16,172 bases of DNA from Atribacteria bacterium SCGC AAA255-G05. GTDB lineage: Bacteria; Atribacterota; Phoenicimicrobiia; Phoenicimicrobiales; Phoenicimicrobiaceae. The stretch lies in NCBI GenBank assembly GCA_000405605.1, contig ASPA01000049.1:1-16172 (forward strand), given 5' to 3'. Every line of letters starts with the position of its first letter. The stretch's first letter is position 1. Of this stretch, positions 6,870 through 13,257 are shown one piece after another. The translations under genes were made by a program, and so were the position numbers. The notes beneath the pieces were generated by a model, which saw nothing but the letters and a program-made list of their open reading frames with translations, had not been told where the DNA came from and ran no database searches.

Positions 6870-6933
6870 ACATCTTTTTAACATTTCAGGTTAGTCCACT
6901 TTTGATTCTTAAATGACAAAAGTTAAAAAATAT

Positions 6934-6962
6934 TTGACATTTAATATAAAGAATGATATATT
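6934..6962 (+). promoter_or_regulatory. Sigma-70-type promoter for gntR
   Basis: TTGACA (6934-6939) is a perfect -35 box, followed after exactly 17 bp by TATATT (6957-6962), five of six matches to the -10 consensus. The gntR start codon is 60 bp downstream of the -10 box. It lies just outside the mobile debris, so the cassette has its own promoter. Confidence 0.75.
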
Positions 6963-6978
6963 ATATTGTACAAAATAA
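6961..6978. promoter_or_regulatory. Candidate GntR operator overlapping the -10/+1 region
   Basis: TTATATTGTACAAAATAA is an 18-bp palindrome with one mismatched pair and a perfect TTGTACAA core. FadR/FCD-type GntR regulators usually bind short palindromes of the TNGTNNNACNA kind. A site over the start region of its own promoter would give autorepression. Inferred from position and symmetry only. Confidence 0.5.
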
Positions 6979-7022
6979 TATATAATTAAGAAAACGCTTA
7001 CTAAATAAAAAGGATTAAATAT

Positions 7023-7670
7023 ATGAATAAAACTGAAAAGGTTTATAATATTTTGTTAAATGATATTATGATAGGCAAGCTTTATCAAGGACAAAAGTTG
7101 GTAGAAAATGATTTAATGCAAGCTTATCATATCGGTAAAACCCCTTTACGAGAGGCGTTAATAGAATTAGAAAAAATCGGCCTAGCAAAGAGAAAGATTA
7201 ATTGTGGTTTTGTAATTAAACATATTAGATATAAGGATGCAGAGGAAATTTATGATTTAAGAGAAATGTTAGAAGGGTTAGCAGTTCGAAAAGCCACTCA
7301 AAATATTACAGATGAAAAAATACAGAAAATCACAAAAATAATTGATGAGATGGAATTTCATGTTAAAAGTAAAAATACGGATGAATATAGTAAACTTGAC
7401 ATATGTTTTCATATATTATTATGTGAATTGAGTGGCAATGAACGCCTTCTTGAAATTATAAAAAATCTGCAATATCAAATTAAAATGTTGTTAAAGACCT
7501 CAATCTTTTTACCTGAGCGTGGAATAAATTTATCCTTTAATGAACATAAAGAATTATATATAGCTATATTATCAAAAAAAGCTGATAAGGCTGAAAAATT
7601 AATAAGAAAACATATTATAAAAACTAAGAAAGCAGTCTTGCGCTATCTTAGTAGTCTTAATTTATCATAA
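7023..7670 (+). CDS. GntR-family regulator, FadR/FCD subfamily
   Basis: A 215-residue regulator. The N-terminal winged helix (about 1-68) contains 'LYQGQKLVENDLMQAYHIGKTPLREALIELEKIGL' spread over 20-54, including the hallmark TPLREAL. An FCD ligand-binding domain follows (about 74-210). FCD metal ligands are visible at the expected places: Asp126 and His130 ('LDICFH'), His175 ('NEHKEL') and His197 ('RKHI'). Such regulators respond to organic acids or sugar acids and usually control the adjacent catabolic genes. ATG with AAAAGGA about 8 nt upstream, promoter at 6934-6962. It is the first gene of the cassette, but 571 bp of mobile debris separates it from the enzyme genes, so it is transcribed separately unless readthrough occurs. 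Confidence 0.88.
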   Translation: MNKTEKVYNILLNDIMIGKLYQGQKLVENDLMQAYHIGKTPLREALIELEKIGLAKRKINCGFVIKHIRYKDAEEIYDLREMLEGLAVRKATQNITDEKIQKITKIIDEMEFHVKSKNTDEYSKLDICFHILLCELSGNERLLEIIKNLQYQIKMLLKTSIFLPERGINLSFNEHKELYIAILSKKADKAEKLIRKHIIKTKKAVLRYLSSLNLS

Positions 7671-7697
7671 AAATGAATATTGATCTTTCATTTTTTT
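7669..7697 (+). terminator. Possible rho-independent terminator after gntR
   Basis: AAAAATGAA (7669-7677, overlapping the stop codon) pairs perfectly with TTCATTTTT (7687-7695) across a 9-nt loop, and the 3' arm runs into a T7 tract. The stem is very AT-rich, so termination would be weak. Confidence 0.45.
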
Positions 7698-7716
7698 AAG
7701 ATTTTGCTGGAAGATC

Positions 7717-7763
7717 TAATAAATAGAGGGCTCTATTTATTAAAACCCTTAAGAGGCTTAAGG
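7717..7763. repeat. Two adjacent perfect hairpins
   Basis: TAATAAATAGAG (7717-7728) and CTCTATTTATTA (7731-7742) are exact complements with only GG between them. CCTTAAG (7747-7753) and CTTAAGG (7757-7763) are exact complements around AGG. Four bases separate the two structures. Confidence 0.7.
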
Positions 7764-7820
7764 ATTCTGAATACCTAAGTTTTATAGAAAGATATACGCA
7801 AGTAACCAATTTCTAACGAA

Positions 7821-7895
7821 CTGATGTATACCGAACGGTACGTACGGTGGCTTAGAGGACGGTAGATGAATTAATCATTTATCTCTTACTCGATT
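7821..7895 (+). mobile_element. Group II intron 3' end (domains V-VI), decayed remnant
   Basis: CTGATGTATACC, loop GAAC, GGTACGTACGGTGG (7821-7850) folds as a domain V hairpin with the characteristic 2-nt bulge and several G-T pairs. It is followed by GAGGACGGTAGATGA...TTAATCA...ATCTCTTACTCGAT, which matches the usual bacterial domain VI pattern ending in TACTCGAT at the 3' splice site. The catalytic triad position of domain V reads TGA instead of AGC or CGC, and the lower stem has a mismatch, so it cannot splice. No intron-encoded reverse transcriptase remains. Recognised from memory of such ends, not by a search. Confidence 0.45.
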
Positions 7896-8015
7896 AATCC
7901 AATTTATTCTTAATTTGGACAGCATGGACAGGACTTTTTTTATTTCTTAATTTTACCACTAAATTGAAGCCATCTATTCAAATATAAGAAGAAGATCGGC
8001 ATCCATGAGTCCTAA

Positions 8016-8057
8016 CAAAAAGAGGGCTTTGATATTGGCTACACCACCGTCTGTAAC
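8016..8057 (+). pseudogene. Possible IS21 IstA fragment
   Basis: The frame reads 'QKEGFDIGYTTVCN', which resembles the IstA helix-turn-helix segment (usual form 'LKEEGYxGSYTTVxxYI'). It is preceded in frame by a stop and lacks the rest of the gene. Very short, so only suggestive; it is interesting because an istB remnant lies at the other end of the cassette. Confidence 0.25.
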
Positions 8058-8174
8058 ACTATACAGATAGTGGTGCACTTTTGGAGTGAAATATGGTGTA
8101 TTTTCCGGTTGAAATTTGCATGTAGATTTATAAATTCATCTTGAAACTTAAATGATTTTGGATTAATATAACAA

Positions 8175-8207
8175 AAAATCTGCGTAAATATTTTAGACGC
8201 AGATTTT
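8175..8207. terminator. Strong inverted repeat upstream of the enolase-family gene
   Basis: AAAATCTGCGT (8175-8185) and ACGCAGATTTT (8197-8207) are exact 11-bp complements around an 11-nt loop. On the minus strand the second arm runs into six T residues, a good rho-independent terminator for leftward transcription. On the plus strand only four T follow. Its position 34 bp before the start codon means it could also shape the 5' leader of the enolase-family mRNA. Confidence 0.55.
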
Positions 8208-8241
8208 AGATAATATTTAAAAATAATAAGGAGTAACAGTA

Positions 8242-9408
8242 ATGAAAATTAAAAATTTAGAAACTTACTATTTAGAAGTACCTTTTCCTGAGGATTTTAA
8301 TGCTGCAAATTTCAAAAAACCTGAGAAATCATTAAGCATGTTTATGGTTAAAGTATTTACTAATGATGGAATAGTCGGAATCGGTGGTCAACGAGGATAT
8401 CCTGCAATGGCTGAGGGATGGACAAATTACGTGGATAAAATCATGAAACCTTATTTAATTAATGAGATTATTGATCCAGCATATATAGAGAAATTTTCAC
8501 AATATTTAACTGTTCAAGCTCCAGGAATTTGCTTAAATCCTCGTCCTTGTTCTATAGAAATGGCATTATGGGATATTTTAGGTAAAAAAGCAAATTTACC
8601 TGTATATAAATTATTAGGAGCAAAAAAAAGTAAAGTCAAAGCATATGCATCAATGCTTGAACCATATCCTTTATTAAGAATAGATGAATGGATAAGCTTT
8701 GTGCAAAGGGTATATGAAGTTGGGTTTAAAGCAATAAAATTACATCTTGGCGCAAGATGGGGAAATGAGGAGATTGGAAATATTGTTGAAATTATTAAAA
8801 ATATTAAAAATGAATTTGGAAATAATTTAGAAATAATGGTTGATTTGATGAAAGCTTGGGATACAGATTACCCGTATGATTTATATTCAGCTATAAAACT
8901 TGCTAAAACTCTTGAGGAATATGATGTAAAATTCCTAGAAGAGCCATTACCTCATATTAATAATCCTACAATAAGTGCTAAGCTTTGTGAATCTGTTGAT
9001 ATTCCTATTGCAGGAGGAGGTGGAATGTTTGGATGGCAAAATTATAAAATATTGTTAGAGAAGGGAGCATTAGATATTGTTGAACCAGATGTTCAAATAT
9101 GTGGTGGAATGTTGGAAGTTAAAAAAATTGCATTTTTGGCAGATAGCTTTGGAAAAAGCTGTATACCTCACTTTTGGGGTCCTGGTATTGCTTTAGCTGC
9201 AACTTTGCAAGTAACCGGAGCAATCGATGCACCTTATTTGGAATATAATTATCATCCCCCTGCCTGGACGCCAGCAACAAGAGATGCAATGTTAGAAGAA
9301 CCGATTAACATAGACAAAGATGGCTATATTAAAATATCTGATAAACCTGGATTAGGGTTTGATTTAAATGAAGGAAATGTGAAAAAGTATACTTTAATAA
9401 AGTATTAA
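8242..9408 (+). CDS. Enolase-superfamily enzyme, mandelate racemase / muconate lactonizing type
   Basis: A 388-residue protein with an N-terminal capping domain (about 1-130) and a C-terminal TIM barrel. Family residues visible: 'FKAIKLHLG' (162-170; Lys163 and Lys166 at the position of the catalytic base motif), 'VDLMKAWD' (200-207, metal ligand Asp201), 'FLEEPL' (231-236, metal ligand Glu), 'DIVEPDV' (278-284, Asp283) and 'IPHFWGPG' (308-315, His310); the last two form the His-Asp dyad of the mandelate racemase subgroup. The third metal ligand is usually Glu in 'AGGEN'; here the segment is 'AGGGG' (257-261), with Gly260 in its place. Members are acid-sugar dehydratases, racemases or cycloisomerases. 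ATG with AAGGAG 8 nt upstream. Substrate unknown. Confidence 0.85.
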   Translation: MKIKNLETYYLEVPFPEDFNAANFKKPEKSLSMFMVKVFTNDGIVGIGGQRGYPAMAEGWTNYVDKIMKPYLINEIIDPAYIEKFSQYLTVQAPGICLNPRPCSIEMALWDILGKKANLPVYKLLGAKKSKVKAYASMLEPYPLLRIDEWISFVQRVYEVGFKAIKLHLGARWGNEEIGNIVEIIKNIKNEFGNNLEIMVDLMKAWDTDYPYDLYSAIKLAKTLEEYDVKFLEEPLPHINNPTISAKLCESVDIPIAGGGGMFGWQNYKILLEKGALDIVEPDVQICGGMLEVKKIAFLADSFGKSCIPHFWGPGIALAATLQVTGAIDAPYLEYNYHPPAWTPATRDAMLEEPINIDKDGYIKISDKPGLGFDLNEGNVKKYTLIKY

Positions 9409-9482
9409 ATGAATAAATGAAATACATATTTTATCTATTTTACTTCAAAAAATAGAAGACGAAAAAGGGGGGATAACGGGAA

Positions 9483-10286
9483 ATGAAGATCACAATCGTT
9501 TATGATAATTATATTTTAAATGAGTACAAGGGGCTAAAGTCTAGTATGGGTTTTTCCTGTTTCATTCAAACTCAAAGCAACAATCTATTATTTGATACTG
9601 GCTGGGATGGAGATATGCTTCTTACAAATATGAAATTACTGGGAATAGACTATCAAGATACAGATATAATTTTCATTTCACATAATCATGGTGATCACGA
9701 AGGAGGCCTTGCTCGTTATCTTACATTGAACCCAAATCCTAAAATTTTTGTTCCAAAATCTTTTTATAAAAATTTACTTAATAGGTTGGGGCCTCAACAA
9801 ACAGAATTAAGAAAAAAAGTTTATGCAGTTGAAAAAAGTGTACAAATTTGTCGAAATATTTTTTCTACAGGAGAAATAGAAGGGATATTTATTCCTAAAG
9901 AAGAAAATCAAAAAATATTAATTAAGGAACAGTCATTGATTATTAAATCTCGTAAAGGGGTAATAGTTATTGTAGGTTGTGGTCATTCAGGAATAGGCAA
10001 CATATTAAATTCTGCCAATGATATTGGAAAGGTATATGCATTAATAGGAGGATTCCATGATTTTCAAGAGTACGAATTATTAAATACTTTAACCATAAAC
10101 ATGCTTAATGATTTCTCAGGTTTTTTGAAATTTGCAGCATTAAAATCCTCAGGAAAAGGTGGGATTCCTTTGATAGTGCCAACCCATTGTACTAGACATA
10201 GAAAGGAAATATTCAGTCTTTTTCCTAACAATTCTGAAAAAGGTGGAGTTGGCTATGAATTAGTAATTGATGAGAATGAAATTTAG
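9483..10286 (+). CDS. MBL-fold metallohydrolase, dihydropterin (RFA-P) synthase-like
   Basis: A 267-residue metallo-beta-lactamase-fold protein of the COG1237 type, whose archaeal member makes a methanopterin precursor; most bacterial members are uncharacterised. Metal-binding motifs: 'SHNHGDHEGG' (66-75; His67, His69, Asp71, His72), 'GCGHSGIGN' (165-173, His168), 'GGFHDF' (189-194, His192) and 'VPTHCT' (232-237, His235). No signal peptide. It starts 74 bp after the enolase-family gene. A G-rich Shine-Dalgarno (six G, 9467-9472) lies about 10 nt before the ATG. Its last codons and stop are part of a 44-bp tandem duplication. In this cassette it could hydrolyse a lactone, ester or amide intermediate; that is inference from context only. 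Confidence 0.85.
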   Translation: MKITIVYDNYILNEYKGLKSSMGFSCFIQTQSNNLLFDTGWDGDMLLTNMKLLGIDYQDTDIIFISHNHGDHEGGLARYLTLNPNPKIFVPKSFYKNLLNRLGPQQTELRKKVYAVEKSVQICRNIFSTGEIEGIFIPKEENQKILIKEQSLIIKSRKGVIVIVGCGHSGIGNILNSANDIGKVYALIGGFHDFQEYELLNTLTINMLNDFSGFLKFAALKSSGKGGIPLIVPTHCTRHRKEIFSLFPNNSEKGGVGYELVIDENEI

Positions 10287-10352
10287 AGAATAGATTATAG
10301 GGGGGGGGAATTGATGAGAATGAAATTTAGAGAATAGATTATAGGGGGGGGG
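10265..10352. repeat. 44-bp exact tandem duplication, each unit ending in G9
   Basis: Unit 1 (10265-10308) covers the last seven codons and stop of the MBL-fold gene and ends in nine G residues. Unit 2 (10309-10352) repeats it exactly. The bases after the units differ (AATTG versus AGTTG). Perfect identity suggests a recent duplication by slippage, and the G9 tracts are themselves likely to vary in length. The gene product is unaffected because the first copy keeps the stop. Confidence 0.92.
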
Positions 10353-10354
10353 AG

Positions 10355-10444
10355 TTGTATATATGGAAATATGAAAGTACTTTGAAATATTGGGAGTGGT
10401 GTCGTTTTATTGAAAATTTGTTAAAAAAAGATGTTAAAGTTTAA
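10355..10444 (+). CDS. Possible 29-residue small ORF, unrecognised
   Basis: A TTG start at 10355 directly follows the second G9 tract, so spacing from a Shine-Dalgarno is too tight to be convincing. The frame reads about 29 residues, rich in Trp, Tyr and Lys ('YIWKYESTLKYWEWC', then 'RFIENLLKKDVKV'), and ends 26 bp before the opine dehydrogenase gene. The residue pattern looks like the C-terminal tail of a larger protein, perhaps left by a deletion, as much as a genuine small peptide. I do not recognise it. Confidence 0.25.
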   Translation: MYIWKYESTLKYWEWCRFIENLLKKDVKV

Positions 10445-10470
10445 AAATTAATAAAAAATGGAGGATATTT

Positions 10471-11541
10471 ATGAGAATTGCTATAATTGGAGTTGGCAAT
10501 GGAGGACAAACTGCAGCAGGTCATTTATCTTTATCAGGTAATGAGGTAAGAATCTATGATATTAACAAGAACAGATTAGACAATATAGCTAAAAATGGCG
10601 GTATTGAATTAACTAATCAATTAAGTGGTTTTGCAAAGAATATTGTAATATGTTCAAATATTGAGGAAACCATAAAAGATTGTAAATTAATAATTGTTAT
10701 TACAACAGCTTGGGGTCATCATAAAGTTGCAGCGGATATTTCTGATTTTGTTGAAGATGGCCAGATGATTTTGTTGATTCCTGGCTATTGGGGAGCTTTT
10801 GAATTTCATAATATATTCGAAAAAAATAAAGTAAAAAAAGATGTAATTATTGGGGAATACGAAATATTGCCATATGCAGTTAGATGTATTCGTGATGGTA
10901 AACTGGATGTGAGAGGTATTAAAAAGGTTGTTAAAGTAGCTGCGTTGTCGAGTTCAAGAACAGAAGAATTATATGACACGGTTAAGAAAATATACCCAAA
11001 TTCTTTAAAAGGGGAAAACATTCTTGAAGTAGATTTGAACAATATAAATCCTATGTTTCATCCATCTATTACACTTTTTAATGCTGGGATTATGGAGGAA
11101 AAGAAAGATCACTTTTTTTATCCGGATGGAACTTCAAAAAGAGTTGCCCATTTTATTCAAAAAATAGATAATGAAAGATTAGAAATTGGGGAAAAATTAA
11201 ATTTAAAATTATCTTCTGTACAAGAATTATTATTAAGATGGTATGGAGTCAAAGAGAAAAAAATTTATGATGGCATCCATAATAATATTCCTTACCAAAC
11301 AGGGAAAGCCCCTAAAGATTTAACCAATCATAGATATATTTTTGAAGACTTTCCATATGGATTAGTCCCATTAGCTAACTTAGCAAGAGGACTAGAAATA
11401 ACTACTCCGTATATTGATAGCCTAATAAATACTGCTTCATTATTTATGGATGTAGATCTTAGGGATATTGGATTATCTCTTGATAAGTTAGGTTTTAGTA
11501 ACAAGGATTTTGTTAGTGAAATAACTAATTTTGTAAAATAG
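10471..11541 (+). CDS. NAD(P)-dependent opine dehydrogenase family protein (octopine/nopaline type)
   Basis: A 356-residue protein, the normal length for opine dehydrogenases. The N-terminal Rossmann domain has GVGNGG (7-12) and Asp30 at the end of the second strand ('IYDINKNRL'), favouring NAD over NADP. The C-terminal domain contains 'NINPMFHPSITLFNAG' (191-206, His197) and 'YIFEDFPYGLVPLANLA' (289-305, Asp293). These match the catalytic His-Asp pair of N-(1-carboxyethyl)norvaline dehydrogenase. Such enzymes join or split an amino acid and a 2-oxo acid through a secondary amine. In a cassette with a TRAP uptake system, oxidative cleavage of an imported opine-like compound is the likelier direction. 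ATG with GGAGG 6 nt upstream. Confidence 0.87.
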   Translation: MRIAIIGVGNGGQTAAGHLSLSGNEVRIYDINKNRLDNIAKNGGIELTNQLSGFAKNIVICSNIEETIKDCKLIIVITTAWGHHKVAADISDFVEDGQMILLIPGYWGAFEFHNIFEKNKVKKDVIIGEYEILPYAVRCIRDGKLDVRGIKKVVKVAALSSSRTEELYDTVKKIYPNSLKGENILEVDLNNINPMFHPSITLFNAGIMEEKKDHFFYPDGTSKRVAHFIQKIDNERLEIGEKLNLKLSSVQELLLRWYGVKEKKIYDGIHNNIPYQTGKAPKDLTNHRYIFEDFPYGLVPLANLARGLEITTPYIDSLINTASLFMDVDLRDIGLSLDKLGFSNKDFVSEITNFVK

Positions 11542-11772
11542 TTATTGTGAAATTAGGTAATGACAAAGAGGTTTATCTATAGGTAATATGAAAGTTATTC
11601 TGATGTAATTGTAGTCATCCCTTATTTTTCAATTTTTAATTGAAGATTTGTATTATAAAATAAGTAACACTCCTTGAAGAGTCATTGTCTCATCCATAAT
11701 TTTTTCTTATCATAAAAATGAGATGGAGTCCAAAGGAATATCAGAAATTTATTAACTTTTTTTCAAAAATAA

Positions 11773-12015
11773 GATTTTGGAAAACTAAACTATTACGATG
11801 CATTAAATCTTAGGTCAATACTTGCCCCTGATAGTTATATGAATGGTCATATTTCGCTCGGAGGACCTTCAAAAAGAGAAGTTAAAAGAATGATTTTCAA
11901 TGCCAAAATTAGGCTGAAAGAGAATTGTAGCCAGGTACAGCACAGAAGAGACACTATCAACCAAGCTTTGACTCAACTTTTGAACCAAGTACAGAAAATT
12001 ATTAATTGTATATAA
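11773..12015 (+). pseudogene. C-terminal remnant of an argininosuccinate-lyase-like enzyme
   Basis: An open frame of 80 codons without its own start, opening just after a TAA at 11770-11772. It reads 'DFGKLNYYDALNLRSILAPD', then 'SYMNGHISLGGPSKREVKRM', then 'IFNAKIRLKENC' and an amphipathic tail ending 'NQVQKIINCI'. The pattern D-x-S-x-[VM]-x(4)-[SV]-x-GG-x-x-x-x-x-V-x-x-x-I-x-x-A-x-x-R-L matches the C-terminal domain of argininosuccinate lyases (E. coli form '...ASVKRRDVSGGTAPQQVA...'). The catalytic part is absent. The preceding 231 bp (11542-11772) hold nothing recognisable except AT-rich short inverted repeats. Probably the relic of a C-N lyase gene once between the dehydrogenase and the transporter. 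Confidence 0.45.
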
Positions 12016-12103
12016 AATTGGGATTCAAAAAATTGTGGCAGTGGACGATAATATTATATTTGTGGGGCATTTTCAGGATATTTCTAATTACTTTCAGAGT
12101 TAA
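12011..12103 (+). other. Unrecognised short coding-like stretch before the TAXI gene
   Basis: In a frame different from the lyase remnant, the sequence reads 'YKIGIQKIVAVDDNIIFVGH' then 'FQDISNYFQS' and a stop at 12101-12103. The alternation of hydrophobic and acidic residues looks like the tail of a real alpha/beta protein, so this may be a second gene relic in the 591-bp gap. No family assigned. Confidence 0.25.
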
Positions 12104-12132
12104 TTATTAAATATTTAAGGAGGTAAAATATA

Positions 12133-13119
12133 ATGAGAATAAAGAATTTTCATCTTATAACAATTTTGGTGCTTGTATTTATCTTAACTATTTTCTTGCC
12201 AATCTCAGCAGCTGGAAGTTCAACCAAAAGATTAACTTTAGGAACTTCTGTTTCTGGAGGAACATATTTTGTTTTAGGTGGAGGATGGGCTAAGATCATG
12301 GGAGAAAAGCTTAGTGGAGTAAATATCTCAGTACAGGAAGGTGGAGGAGGAGCCACAAATGTCCAGCTTATTCAACAAGGGAAAATGGATCTTGGGTATG
12401 CAGTTGTCGGTGTTGCATACCAGGGTTGGCATGGCCTTGACTGGGCAAAGGGAGTGAAGCATGATAAAATTAGGTCGATTTTTCCTTCACATGCTAGTTT
12501 CATGCAAATCTATACATTAGAAAAGAATCCCTATTCGAGCATATATGACCTTAAAGGAGCGCATGTTACCACAGGCACTCCAGGTAACACTAGTGAGATT
12601 GCAGGAAAAGCAGTGTTGAAACTTCTAGGAATAGAACCGAGTAAAATTAGTATGATATCTATGACTAGTCAAGTTGATTCATTGAAAGATGGTATAGTTG
12701 ATGTAAATATTACTGTTACTGGCTTGCCCGGACCATTTATGCTTAATTTGGAAACAACACACAAGGTACGTTTTATAGGATTGTCAGATGCAGATTTAGA
12801 AAAGATAATAAAAGAATATCCTTATTTTTCTGCAGGCGTCATTCCCAAAGGCACATATAGGGATGTAAAAGAAGATGTTCAGACTGTTTCTTTTTGGAAT
12901 ATAATGGTGGCTAGTGCAGATCTTCCGGATGATTTGGTATACAATTTAGTTAAGGAAACTTTTAATAATAAGGATGCGTTAGTTAAGGTAAATCCTGTTG
13001 CTAAACAGCTTTTTCCCGAAGCTATAAAGTATTCTATTATTCCTTTACACCCTGGTGCGCTGAAGTATTATCGGGAAATAGGAATTGAAATACCAGATAA
13101 TTTGTTGCCCCCTGATTAA
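12133..13119 (+). CDS. TAXI-family TRAP transporter substrate-binding protein
   Basis: A 328-residue secreted binding protein. Residues 1-27 form a signal peptide (basic MRIKN, hydrophobic core, then 'ISAAG' as the likely cleavage site). There is no lipobox cysteine, so it is a soluble or signal-anchored protein. The TAXI signature is 'LGTSVSGGTYFVLGGGWA' (36-53), followed by 'VQEGGGGATNVQLIQQGKMDLGYA' spread over 67-90 and 'DLKGAHVTTGTPGNTSEI' (139-156), the ligand-contact regions of the family. TAXI proteins deliver organic acids (glutamate, 2-oxoglutarate and similar) to a TRAP permease. A strong AAGGAGGT lies 8 nt before the ATG. The permease gene follows after 138 bp. Ligand unknown. Confidence 0.92.
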   Translation: MRIKNFHLITILVLVFILTIFLPISAAGSSTKRLTLGTSVSGGTYFVLGGGWAKIMGEKLSGVNISVQEGGGGATNVQLIQQGKMDLGYAVVGVAYQGWHGLDWAKGVKHDKIRSIFPSHASFMQIYTLEKNPYSSIYDLKGAHVTTGTPGNTSEIAGKAVLKLLGIEPSKISMISMTSQVDSLKDGIVDVNITVTGLPGPFMLNLETTHKVRFIGLSDADLEKIIKEYPYFSAGVIPKGTYRDVKEDVQTVSFWNIMVASADLPDDLVYNLVKETFNNKDALVKVNPVAKQLFPEAIKYSIIPLHPGALKYYREIGIEIPDNLLPPD

Positions 13120-13257
13120 AAATGCATAGATAGATTACTAGACACTAAGTTTGCTTAAAAGTTAATAAATATCCTTGAAAATGTCCCCACATATAAGGTA
13201 ATAGATGATTTAGATTCATAAGATTTATAAGAAAATAATAAAAAGAAGGTAAGAAAT

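Larger units (their letters stand above)
7671..8241. other. 571-bp gap of decayed mobile DNA between gntR and the enolase-family gene
   Basis: No intact gene. In order it holds: a weak terminator; a degenerate coding fragment in shifting frames ('ILLEDLINRGL' at 7701-7733, then 'RAL...KDSEYLSFIERYTQVTNF' ending at 7816), not recognised but transposase-like in feel; two tight hairpins inside that fragment; the 3' end of a group II intron (7821-7895); an IstA-like fragment near 8016-8057; a hairpin CACCAC..TCTGT / ACAGA..GTGGTG at 8042-8075; and a strong inverted repeat at 8175-8207 just before the next gene. No convincing promoter for the enolase-family gene was found here. Confidence 0.6.

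Noticed and set aside
8109..8136. TTGAAA / TATAAA considered as a promoter for the enolase-family gene
   Set aside because: The spacing is only 14 bp for TATAAA, or 16 bp for the poorer TAAATT; not convincing in such AT-rich DNA.
10806..11042. Minus-strand 78-residue open frame inside the opine dehydrogenase gene
   Set aside because: Shadow frame; the plus-strand gene has all family motifs.
11626..11646. TCAATT-TTT-AATTGA hairpin considered as the terminator of the opine dehydrogenase gene
   Set aside because: Purely AT stem, no following T run on the plus strand; could arise by chance in this composition.
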